From Mallotus nudiflorus (Eukaryota; Streptophyta; Magnoliopsida; Malpighiales; Euphorbiaceae), in the NCBI GenBank assembly GCA_947683625.1, contig CANTUR010001093.1:18501-82500 (forward strand): a stretch of DNA of 64,000 nucleotides. Reading direction: 5' to 3'. Position numbers and translations under genes: made by a program. The notes beneath the pieces are model-generated. The model had not been told where the DNA came from, did no database searches, and was given only the letters and a program-made list of their open reading frames with translations. Shown here one piece after another: positions 55,490-64,000 of the stretch; positions within the stretch are counted from its first letter, which is position 1; each line of letters opens with the position of its first letter.

Positions 55490-55790
55490 AGTGCTGAACC
55501 TCAATACTATAGAAGCAACTTGAGGGTGCCAGCTTCAATCACTAGACTTAGATGCTCGAGGCTTAGATGCTCGGTGCAAGGATGCAAGGCTTACATGCTT
55601 AGAACCTTAGTACTATAGAAACGACCTGAGGGTGCCAACTTCAGTCATTAGACTTAGTTTCTTGGTGCATTAAAAGTGTAGCCCAAGCACCGTATAGTCT
55701 TGGTGCCTTGAAAGTATAGCTCAGATGCCTAAACCTCAATACTATAGAAGTGACCTGAGGGTACCAGCTTCCATCACTAGTCATTGATAC
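55490..55790 (+). repeat. Tandem repeat in the Tat-2 3' untranslated region
   Basis: Three looser copies of the Tat-1 106-bp unit, anchored at about 55499, 55604 and 55734 by ACCT(C/T)A(A/G)TACTATAGAA and GAGGGT(G/A)CCA-CTTC. Confidence 0.8.
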
Positions 55791-56041
55791 TGGAGCTTGG
55801 TTTGGAGGGGCAGTTGGTAGTGGTGTGCCCAGGGCAGATAAATTTTATGTCATTTTGATTTCTCATTTTTGAAATTTGAATTGTGTAACCATCGTGTCTA
55901 TTCATGTATCAGAAGATGAGACATTTCTCTTGCTATAATGATGATTGCTAGATTAATGGGCTTTCCCATTTTAATGATATGGGAGAAATCAAAGTTTTTA
56001 TAAGGGTAGTTAATGGTCTGTTCTAAAGCCTTATGTTGCTC

Positions 56042-56048
56042 TATAAGT
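56042..56048 (+). promoter_or_regulatory. TATA-like box ahead of the Tat-2 antisense ORF
   Basis: CTATAAGTAT, 191 bases before the ATG at 56233. It corresponds to the TATA-like box at 11072 in Tat-1. Confidence 0.45.
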
Positions 56049-56232
56049 ATCTCTATTCAGTTGATGTGTTGCATTTTTGCTTCTTGCTATCCTATTGATT
56101 TTTTTATCTTCTTAGTTCCTCTTACTACTGTCATAAGGCTTTTTCTATAGCAACCCCTGCTTTTTGTAACTAGGTGATCTTTTTCTACCTCTATACATTT
56201 CTTCTTATAGTTTTTTCTTATTAGATAAGTTC

Positions 56233-58090
56233 ATGGCACCAAGAGAACAAGTTATTTTGGATTTGTTCATTTATAGAGTAGACGAGGAGTTATTAAGGTG
56301 GTATCGAAGGCATTTAAGCATACCCTCCAATTTTACCCTATGCATTGTTGATAGGAAGTTTAAAGCCCATACTCCCATGCTAGGCCTTAATAGGTTAATT
56401 GTGTACTTTGACAAACTATAGGGGGTCTAAAGTTCCCTTTGGATCCCTTTGTAAAATCATTTCTGAATAGTTATAATATGGCACCCGGTCAGCTTTATCC
56501 TAATAGTTATCGGCTACTGACTGGGTTTATAGAGTTGGTGCATGCGGAGGGTAGGGAGCTAAACTTAGACATCCTACGATATTTGTATAGCTTGGCCAAG
56601 AAGTGAGGGGAACTGATGTTCTCATTGTTGGCCGTCCCCAACCACAACCTTTTTATGAAGCTTCCGGATCTTCATAAGAAATGGAGGCATAAGTTCTTTA
56701 TTGTCAAGCACCATTTGGACTTCTTGGATGTCTAGAAAATATGGTCCAATGAGTGCCATAAGGTGAAACGGCCTCTAAAGTTATCTGACTACGATATGAA
56801 GATGGTCTTGAGACTTCATCTCAATGGCTTAGCTGATGCTCGGTCAACTAAAGATGTATCAAAAAGATACTTGTGGTGAGTCTACCCTTATCGTATCCAA
56901 CCCACTAGTACACTTTGATTATGAAAAGGTATCTTTTTGACTTATGTTTGTATCTTTTCATTTGTAGATGGCTGACTTTTTTGCATTTGCAAATGGAATC
57001 CAACTTATAGATGATAAGCTAGTGAGGTAAGAGGAAGCTCATATCTCCTCCCCCTCACTCGAGCCTATAGTGCCTATGATCCCAAAGGAAGCCACTAATA
57101 ATCTGAAGGGAAAAGTTACGGCCAGGTCTTCGCAGACTGAAAGGGAAGGGCAGCAAAAAAGGTGGCTAATATACCAAGACTTAATGTTGAGGAACTAGAT
57201 AAGGAGATATTCATTCGGCATCCAAGGCTCTTTGGGTGTCCAAATATGAGGGCATGGATCTTGAACAAAGTGAAACTGCCAAGTGTCTCAAACCCCTAGG
57301 TCAAAGACCAACATGTTGAGTCCTTGAGGCTACCAGTAGATATGCAGCACTGGACAGATGAGGATCATGAGGAGCTATTTTGCTCCATGATCAGGCATTC
57401 ATTAGAAGTAAGTATGGAACACTTTTTTGACTTGTTATGTTTTGGGCTTCAAGGTAATGACCTGAGTTTCCCCTTTCGTAAATGATGCAAGCTTTGCTGT
57501 TGAAGAAGGACCAATATTTCTTCTTAAAGAGGCAGTACAACTTAAAAGAGATAGAGGTTGGGACTGTAGCGATTGACTTCAAGAAGAAGTTAGACAATGC
57601 AAAGGTGGTGCTGAAGCTTTGCCAAACCAAATATGCAAAGGCGAAGTCCAAAGTGAAGGTGAGTCAGAAGAAGGTGGCTAAGCTAGAGCACAATCAAGCT
57701 CAACTAACAAAGAGGATCAAAGAGCAAGACTCCTAGATTGTAGATTTGGAAAGAGAGCTGGGCGAGGTAGAGAAATCCCAGGAGAATGATAAGAGATCCT
57801 ATTAGAGCATGATGGGAGGGTTTCTCAAAGCCTATAAATATGAATGTAGGAGGGTCCTTCTTTCATAAAATCTAGAGCTTGACTTAGATGACATGGACCA
57901 AATAACACCGACTAACTTGGCTAGGATTACCATCGAAGAGGATGCCTGGAATAAGGCCTCTGCCCTCCATGTAAGAAATATTTCTAAATCAGTTGAAGGG
58001 TCATCTTCTGAGCCTCTAGTGCTTGTCAATGATATCAATGTTGCTCCCCCTCTTGTCTCCAAGTCTAAACCGTTGGATGTACATTGGTAG
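56233..58090 (+). pseudogene. Antisense additional ORF (aORF) of Tat-2
   Basis: Same gene as 11274-13119. The start MAPREQVILDLFIYRV is followed by IVDRKFKAHTPMLGLNRLIVYFDKL and a stop. Then come LKFPLDPFVKSFLNS and APGQLYPNSYRLLTGF (Transposase_28-like) in a continuing frame, a stop at LAKK, and LPDLHKKWRHKFFIVKHHL. The likely intron 1 donor GTGAGT is at 56876, with acceptor TTTGTAG at 56967, again before ATGGCTGACTTTTTTG. Intron 2 (57408-57481) has GTAAGT, but its acceptor is AA instead of AG. The coiled coil (57482-57736) and end PLDVHW match Tat-1 in position. Confidence 0.8.
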
Positions 58091-58199
58091 ACTAGAGATT
58101 TTTTTTTGTAATTGACTTTTGTAATATGATTTTGCTTCAATGAATGAATATACTTTATTTAATAGCATTTTAAGTACATTTATTAGTAATATTTTCAAA

Positions 58200-59560
58200 G
58201 ACAGTTTGAGTTCTAATATCATTGTAGCTCCTTGCCTTGTCTATCTTTTATTTTGTATGCCCCTTTAGATGTTTGCATTGTAACTTGATAAGGGCCTTCC
58301 TAATTAGGTCCAAGTTTGCCAGTACCAGAATTGCCTTTGCCAATATCTGTCCTTCTAAGTACCTAACCTCCAACCTTATACTATTTTGGGTGGATACGCT
58401 GGAAGTGATATTATGCTACCTTTTGCCTATGTGCTTCTACTATAGCAGACGTCCATTCCTTACTTTCTTCTAGTAGATCTAGGCATATACAAGTATCAAT
58501 GTTATTGATGTCCTAGTCTAATTCTCTATTGACCCTGTAACTTAGGGATTTGATTTATCATTATGTCTATATAATAGGTTAGTCTAAATGGTGTTTCCTT
58601 CGTGGATGATCTGGGAGTGGTCCTATAAGCCCAAATAACATTGTTTAGCTCTTCGACCTAGTTTCCCTTTTTTTCGTCGAGCCTTTTCTTAAATCCTTGC
58701 ATGATAATCCTGTTAGTGACTTCCATTTTTTAGTTTGTTTATAAGTGGGCCACCAAGGTGAAATGAAGCTTTATTCTAAGGTCAGAGCAGAACCTTTTGA
58801 ACTTCTTATTATCAAACTATTTCTCATTATCCGTGATCAAGGTGTGTGGCATTTTGAACTTGCAGATGATTTCTCTCCACAAGAAGTGTTGGATCCAGTG
58901 GGTACAGCTTCCACCTCTACCCACTTAGTGAAATGGTCTATGGCCACAATCAAGAACTTCTTTTATGATGTGGAGGTCAGGAAGGGACCTAGGATGTCCA
59001 TTTCCCACACTACGAAGGGCTAGGGGCTGTCGATCAAATGTTGAGGGTTAGAGGGCTTATGGTTGAGACGGGTAAACTGTTGGCACTTATGGCATTCCTG
59101 AGTTAGCTTGTAAGCATCTCTGGACATGATAGGCCAGTAGTATCCTTGCAATAATGCTTTCTTGGTTAACGTGTAATGTGACTCGTGCACTCCATAAATG
59201 CTTTTGTGGATTTCCTTAAGTATATAGTTTCCTTCCTCTAGGGATACATATTTAAACCACAAGTGTGAGAAGTATCTTTTATAGAATTCTCCGTGAAGTA
59301 TAGAGTAGTGGGCTACCTTCATATTTAGCTTCATGGCTTTTAATTTGTCTTCTAGGAGTGTCTCATTTATGAGATATTGGATGATTGGCTTTATCCATAA
59401 TGGGATTCCATGTATCTCTAAGATATCTAGATATTTAGTACTGGGTTTTATCAGTCCTTCAGTGAGCTCAATGTCTTTGAACACCTTACTGTCTTCAGCT
59501 GCTGACTTGGCCAAGAGATCGACTTCCAAGTTTTCATTTCGAGGTATCTGCATTATTTCC
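58200..59560 (-). pseudogene. Tat-2 integrase
   Basis: 59020-59553 is open: IPRNENLEVDLLAKSAAED (end of the second RNase H), then the HHCC finger with EIHKSIYGVHESHYT and ECHKCQQF, LQGYYWPIMSRDAYKL between. Downstream frames to about 58200 are broken. It is followed head-on by the aORF. Catalytic DDE not traced. Confidence 0.83.
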
Positions 59561-60017
59561 TACTATTCGCCTCTTGTTCAATCTTCTTCAAGAGTTGCAT
59601 GACTTTCCCAACATATATGGCAATGCTTGGATCCTTAATATGGAATGTCCCTTAGACCTAGTTTACTACTAATTGAGAGTCCAAGTGTATCTTAAGATGC
59701 TCGGCTTTGACTTTGGTAGCTAACTTTAATCCTGTGATAAGCGCCTTATACTCTGCAGCGTTATTAGTGGCATTATACTTTATCCGAACTGCATATATGA
59801 TAAGAACTTTATACAGTCCTTTAAGGATGATCCCAACACCAAATCCTTGAGTGGAGGATGCCCTATCCATATAGAGCTTCCACTTTGGTGCATTGGTGAT
59901 GGTGAGATCTTTTAGTGTCATCTCTTGAACAAAATCTGCTAATGCTTGAGCTTTCACTTGTTGACGGGGCTTATAGTCGATGTCGAATTCTCTGAGTAAT
60001 ACTGACCATTGGACCAA
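59560..60017 (-). pseudogene. Tat-2 second (archaeal-type) RNase H
   Basis: The open stretch 59658-60017 starts with the tail of the first RNase H (VQWSVLLREFDIDYKPRQQV), then WKLYMDRASSTQGFGVGIIL (first Asp), NNAAEYKALITGLKLA (Glu) and HLDSQLVVN (Asp). The D-E-D set is present. The catalytic D lies in MDRAS where DGSS is more usual. Confidence 0.88.
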
Positions 60018-60029
60018 TCTACCTGAAAT

Positions 60030-61170
60030 CTTAGGTCTTTGTAATATTTTTCTTAAAGGGAAGCTAGTTCTTATAACAATGGGATGAGCTTAGAAGTAGT
60101 GCCTGAGCTTCTAGGATGTATGAACAATGACCATGGCCAGTTTATCCAGCGTTAGGTATCGAATTTATGATCCTTAGAGTATTTTGTTGACATAATACAC
60201 CGAGCTTTGCTAGCCCTTTTCCTCCCTTACTACTACTGAGGCTATGCATTTTAGGCCCATCGAAAGGTATAAATACAACATTTCTTCTATGATCAACCCA
60301 CTGAGCACAGGTGGGGATGATATGAATTTTTTAATATCTTTAAAAACTGTCTAGTAATCTTTTATCCAAACAATTTTTTTAGAATTTTTTAAAGCTCGAA
60401 ATAGCGATAGAAATAGTGATAGGCATCACTTAATTGAGCAAGAGATGAAACGCCCCAAAGCCGTGATTCTATTAGCTTTTGTAGTTCGTGGATGGTTTTT
60501 GAAGCTTTCATTTTGAGAATGGCTTCCATCTTTTTTGAGTTGGCCTTAATACCTCTGTGGGATATCATGAACCCTAGGAATTTTCCTAACTTGACTTTAA
60601 AGATGCATTTTTCTAGATTTAGCTTGATCCTAGACTCATTTAGTAATTAGAGGACTTGATCCAAATTCACGGAGTGTTGATCTGCACGCTTACTTTTGAT
60701 AATATTGTCATCCACGTATACTTCCACAGTTCTCCTAATCTGGTCTCAGAATACATGATTCATCATCCTTTGATATGTGGCTCCAGTATCCTTTAATCTA
60801 AAGGGCATTACCTTATAGCAATAAAGACCTTCATGGGTAATGAAAGATGTTTTCTCATGGTCTTTTTCCTTCATTGGTATCTGGTGATATCCTTGTGTTG
60901 CATCTACAAAACTATATAGACCATGGTTGGTAGTGGAGTCTACTAGCTGGTCAATTGTTGGCAAGGGGTAGCTATCCTTGGGGCACACCCGGTTGAGGTT
61001 AGTAAAGTCCACACACATCCTATACTTGTCGTTTGAAATCTTTACTAGCACCACATTGGCTACCCATTCCAAGTGGGTAACCTCTTTAATGAATCTGGCT
61101 TCTAGCAACTTCTTTGTTTCCTTGGAGATTATCTTCTATCTCTCATATATGAAAGTTCATTTCCTCTAGA
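60030..61170 (-). pseudogene. Tat-2 reverse transcriptase and first RNase H
   Basis: 60746-61108 is open and holds FIKEVTHLEWVANVVLVKI, YRMCVDFTNLNRVCPKDSYPLP, HQIPMKEKDHEKTSFIT and CYKVMPFRLKDTGATYQRMMN. After a stop the catalytic VEVYVDDNIIKSK follows (about 60700). The thumb (FLGFMISHRGIKANSKKMEAI) and RNase H parts to about 60030 are in broken frames. Confidence 0.9.
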
Positions 61171-61329
61171 TCACTGGCTTCACCCTTGGTCTGATGTTCA
61201 AGCTATATGAGACAATTTGAGGATCTACTCCAGTTATCTCCGATGCACGAGAGGCAAAACCTCCTGAGTGCTTAGTAAGTACTTCACTTATTACTTGTTT
61301 AGTTTCAAAGTCAAGTTCATTGCCAATCT

Positions 61330-61625
61330 TTACTATCTTCCAATCAAAAATTTATAATGTATGAGTGTCATTGATTGATTTAGGTCTAGTTCATTGTTTC
61401 TCTATCTCCCAAGTCTCTAGGGGGAATGCTTCCATCTGAGGTTTGATTGCCATTTAGTAGCATTGCCTGGACATGTGCTGATCTCCATGGATTGTAAGAG
61501 TTCTACCCTCGATTGGAATCTTCATGGTCAAGTGTCGAATACTTGTGAGTACATTAGTTTCATAGAGTGTTAGTCGTCCTATGATGTCGTTATACGCCAA
61601 TGGGAGATCCACTATATTGAATATT
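61330..61625 (-). pseudogene. Tat-2 protease region, cut by an insertion
   Basis: IVDLPLAYNDIIGRLTLYE and LTSIRHLTMKIPIEGRTL match Tat-1 at 16331-16690. The match stops near 61621 (TATTGAAT), where foreign DNA begins, so the active-site half is missing in this copy. Confidence 0.85.
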
Positions 61626-63410
61626 ACAAATAAATTGAGTCCCAAATGGTATGAAATTCTCCTAAAAATATTTTGATAATGTTTTAAGGAAATAGAAGTA
61701 TATTAGGAATCAATTTATAACTAGGGTTTCAAATATGTATCCCTATATAAGGAGGGTTTTGGCTCTGAAAATAAGGAGGCAAAAAAAAGAAGAAAAAGGA
61801 AGAGAGGTATAGCATAGGAAAGAAAACGTAGAAAAGAAAAAAGAAAAAAAAGAGGAGGAGAGAATGAAAAAAAAAAGAGAAAAAAGAAAAAGAGTATTGC
61901 ATTCTCTACAAAAATTCTCTTGTTTAATTGCTTAAAGAAATATCTTTGAAGGATTTTTGAAGAACAATATTTTAAGACCTATCAAGAATGGTTATTCTAC
62001 AAAATCTAAGAAGCACTTCATTAAAATCATCCATAAGCATCATCATCTTCTTATTTTATTTTATTTGTTTTCTTTTGATTTTATTGATTTTTAATTTAAT
62101 TTTATTATTGTTATAATTTATCTACTAATCATAATTTTTATTCTTTTATAGTGATTATGGAGGAAAACATATAATGATCAAATTTAGAGAATCAAACCCA
62201 TAAGAGGTCCATGGGATGCCATGCATAAGACCTTGTAGAGATATAGTTTCTATAGTTTTTTTATTATTTTATGTTATTGCTTTATTTTATTTATTTATTT
62301 TTGGGGTTATATTATTATTTTTTATTATTATTTTTCTATAAATTATTGTAATAGCCCTAATAATGGGAATAATGGAATTATGTGTGATTGCATGTTTATG
62401 TTAATTAATTAGTTAGTAAAATTAGGGTTTTAATTGGGTAATTGATTAAAATCAATGGTGGGAGTAGATTAATTTAGGTTGCATGTTAATAAAAATTAGG
62501 GTTTTAGAAGGAATTAATTTAGTTAATTGTTTGATCTTTTATTTAATTTTTTTAATAGGTTTTATTTGTTTTTGGACTTGTTTATTTATTCTTATGTGTT
62601 TTAGGCCTTAAGCCTATATTAGATTCTAATCCACTTAAATAAATTTAGGTTTTTTTTAGGTTTAATTAATTAAAATGCATTTTAGGCCCTTAATTAATTA
62701 GATTTTTAGGTTAGAGATAACTTAGACCCATTTAGTAAATTAGACATAGGCTCACTTAATTTAATTTAATTAATTAGACTTAGCCCACTTAATTTAAGCT
62801 TTTTCATAATTTGTAGATTTAAGATCACCTTATAATTAAAACATGTAGAACTAGGCCCACTAATTTAAATACCTCCATAATTTGTAGATTTAGGCTAATT
62901 TTTTGAATTAAAATAAATAGACTTAGGTTCATCTAATTAAAATTAAAAGGAATTAGTCTTTAGGCTCACTTATTAAAAATATGTACATTTAGCTCATTTA
63001 ATTAAAATCCATGTATATTAGACTAACTTAGGGATTATATGTTTGAATGAATGCATTATTTACTTGTATTTTCATGGCTAGTTTGCCTTGGAGTTAATTG
63101 CTAGAATAAGGGTTTATATGAAATTGCATGTAAATAGAGGATAATATAGTAATTCATAAAGCAATTCTAAATGAACACGAGACTAAAAGAAGTTTGTATT
63201 CCATATCTAGAATCTCCTGGTTATGATGCTAGCTTTCTTTTAGGGAATCGAGTACCACTTTTTCGATTTGTCCCAGTTATTACCCTGGGTGGTGACTCCT
63301 CATCTCCATGCCATGTCTTTGTGACAGTGGTTAGTGTGTTCTCTAAAGCCCTGAGCTCAAACAATGTTGCGTTTGCTAAAATCTTAGACACACGTTAAAC
63401 CTCGCCATCT
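61622..63410 (+). mobile_element. LTR-like insertion inside Tat-2
   Basis: About 1.8 kb unlike the rest of Tat-2. It replaces the roughly 550 bp that lie between protease and gag in Tat-1 (about 16640-17195). A TATA-like TATATAA lies at 61744 on plus, followed by a purine-rich leader. There is a long stretch of short degenerate repeats (TTAGGCCCACTTAATTAA type, 62690-63010), then GGGAATCGAGT and TTACCCTGGGTGGTGACTCC near 63244-63300. Such wording recalls LTRs of Ogre-like Tat elements in plus orientation. No ends or duplication were found, so class and borders are uncertain. Confidence 0.5.
61744..61750 (+). promoter_or_regulatory. TATA-like box in the insertion
   Basis: CCCTATATAAGGAGGG, followed about 25-40 bases later by a purine-rich stretch that could be the transcript start. 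Confidence 0.35.
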
Positions 63411-64000
63411 ACAATAGGCCTCAATGTTGTGCCCATAATACCAGTGATACTGGCAATAGTGTCCTCTACCTTGCATGGCTCTCTGATTTAGGCTTATTCT
63501 TCTAGCTGGGGTAATTTCTACCCCATTCTGTTTGACCCACATGAGGATCCTAGATCTAGAGGTATTTAAAGGTGTGTATCTATTAACTTCCTTTTCAAAA
63601 TTTTCCACTGATTTTCTGAAATTTGTTAATGGGAAGCTTACTCTTTTAGGCCTTGACCTCTCTTCTATGGCTAGTGCTTTTTCCTCCTCCTGATCGCCAT
63701 GGCCATTACCTCCACAAAAATGTCAGTTTCTTTTGTCATTATCTTATCTTTGAGTTTTCCGAGTGTTGTGCCATTATTGAGGGCTTCAATAACAACTTCG
63801 TCTATAAGCTTTTTGATTTACATGGCCACTTTGTTGAATCGATCTAAGTAGCTTCATAGTGATTCATCAACCTCTTGCCAGCACATTTAGAGGTCATTGA
63901 TGTTTTTGGCAGGAGGAATGTTGGTGACGAACCTAGTTCGAAACTTCTCTGCTAGGTATTCAAAAGAAGTGATGGAGTTCTCAGGAAGCCTAGAAGCACC
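63384..64000 (-). pseudogene. Tat-2 gag, C-terminal part, running out of the window
   Basis: 63384-63608 reads FEKEVNRYTPLNTSRSRILM, VKQNGVEITPARRISLNQ and a Cys/His group HYCQYHWYYGHNIEAY, which match Tat-1 at 17180-17400. Beyond 63608 the gag continues in broken frames to the window edge (pieces homologous to 17630-17760). Its left end abuts the insertion at about 63410. Confidence 0.83.

Larger units (their letters stand above)
54742..64000 (-). mobile_element. Ty3/gypsy Tat-lineage element (Tat-2), 5' end beyond window
   Basis: Minus-strand Tat element of the same family as Tat-1. On plus from left: 3' LTR (54742-55148), PPT (55149-55160), tandem repeat, plus-strand aORF, integrase, second RNase H, RT, protease, an insertion at 61.6-63.4 kb, and gag running out of the window. 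It is inserted in the gag of Sirevirus B. All genes are broken. Confidence 0.92.

Overview
The window reads as AT-rich, repeat-dense intergenic DNA of a higher plant, probably a eudicot. The evidence is the set of plant-type transposable elements: a Tekay-type Ty3/gypsy chromovirus, two Tat-lineage Ty3/gypsy elements, two Sirevirus-type Ty1/copia elements and a MULE carrying a Ulp1-like gene. No intact host gene is certain. There are two host candidates: an exon split by a retrotransposon (9682-9931 plus about 19068-19150) and a small ORF at 25549-25773. No species can be named from the sequence alone.

Layout. (1) 1-9541: a minus-strand Tekay element with long (about 2.8 kb) LTRs. The window opens inside its 3' LTR. 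Its gag-pol is full of stops. (2) 9932-19067: a minus-strand Tat element (Tat-1) with a 5-bp target duplication (CTTCC). Behind pol it carries an additional plus-strand ORF (aORF). It landed in a minus-strand reading frame that becomes continuous when the element is removed. (3) 19073-20907: AT-rich DNA with an exact 41-bp tandem repeat. (4) 20908-23941: a 3.0-kb solo LTR related to the Tekay LTR, flanked by ACTAA duplications. (5) 23947-30400: AT-rich and low-complexity DNA with one possible small gene, G/T-rich and A/G-rich strand-biased tracts, and a roughly 490-bp duplication. (6) About 30.5-39.1 kb: a decayed MULE with a mudrA-type transposase on plus and a DUF1985/Ulp1-type ORF on minus. 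The two converge on a block of ~90-bp repeats. (7) 39.1-42.6 kb: poorly resolved repeat DNA with a faint antisense-ORF-like segment. (8) 42629-64000: a nested stack. Sirevirus A (plus) is interrupted at 47174 by Sirevirus B (minus). B is interrupted in gag at 54741 by a second Tat element (Tat-2, minus), and Tat-2 is interrupted at about 61.6-63.4 kb by another LTR-like insertion.

The most interesting structure is the antisense aORF, present in both Tat elements. It has its own TATA-like box, a Transposase_28-like N-terminal domain, a coiled-coil C-terminus and introns at matching positions, all opposite to gag-pol. A second is a 150-bp insertion in the MULE transposase. It is bounded by a 13-bp direct repeat that supplies perfectly placed GT and AG splice sites, so it is a candidate for intron gain by insertion. 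All protein assignments come from reading translated motifs by eye; no database search was run.
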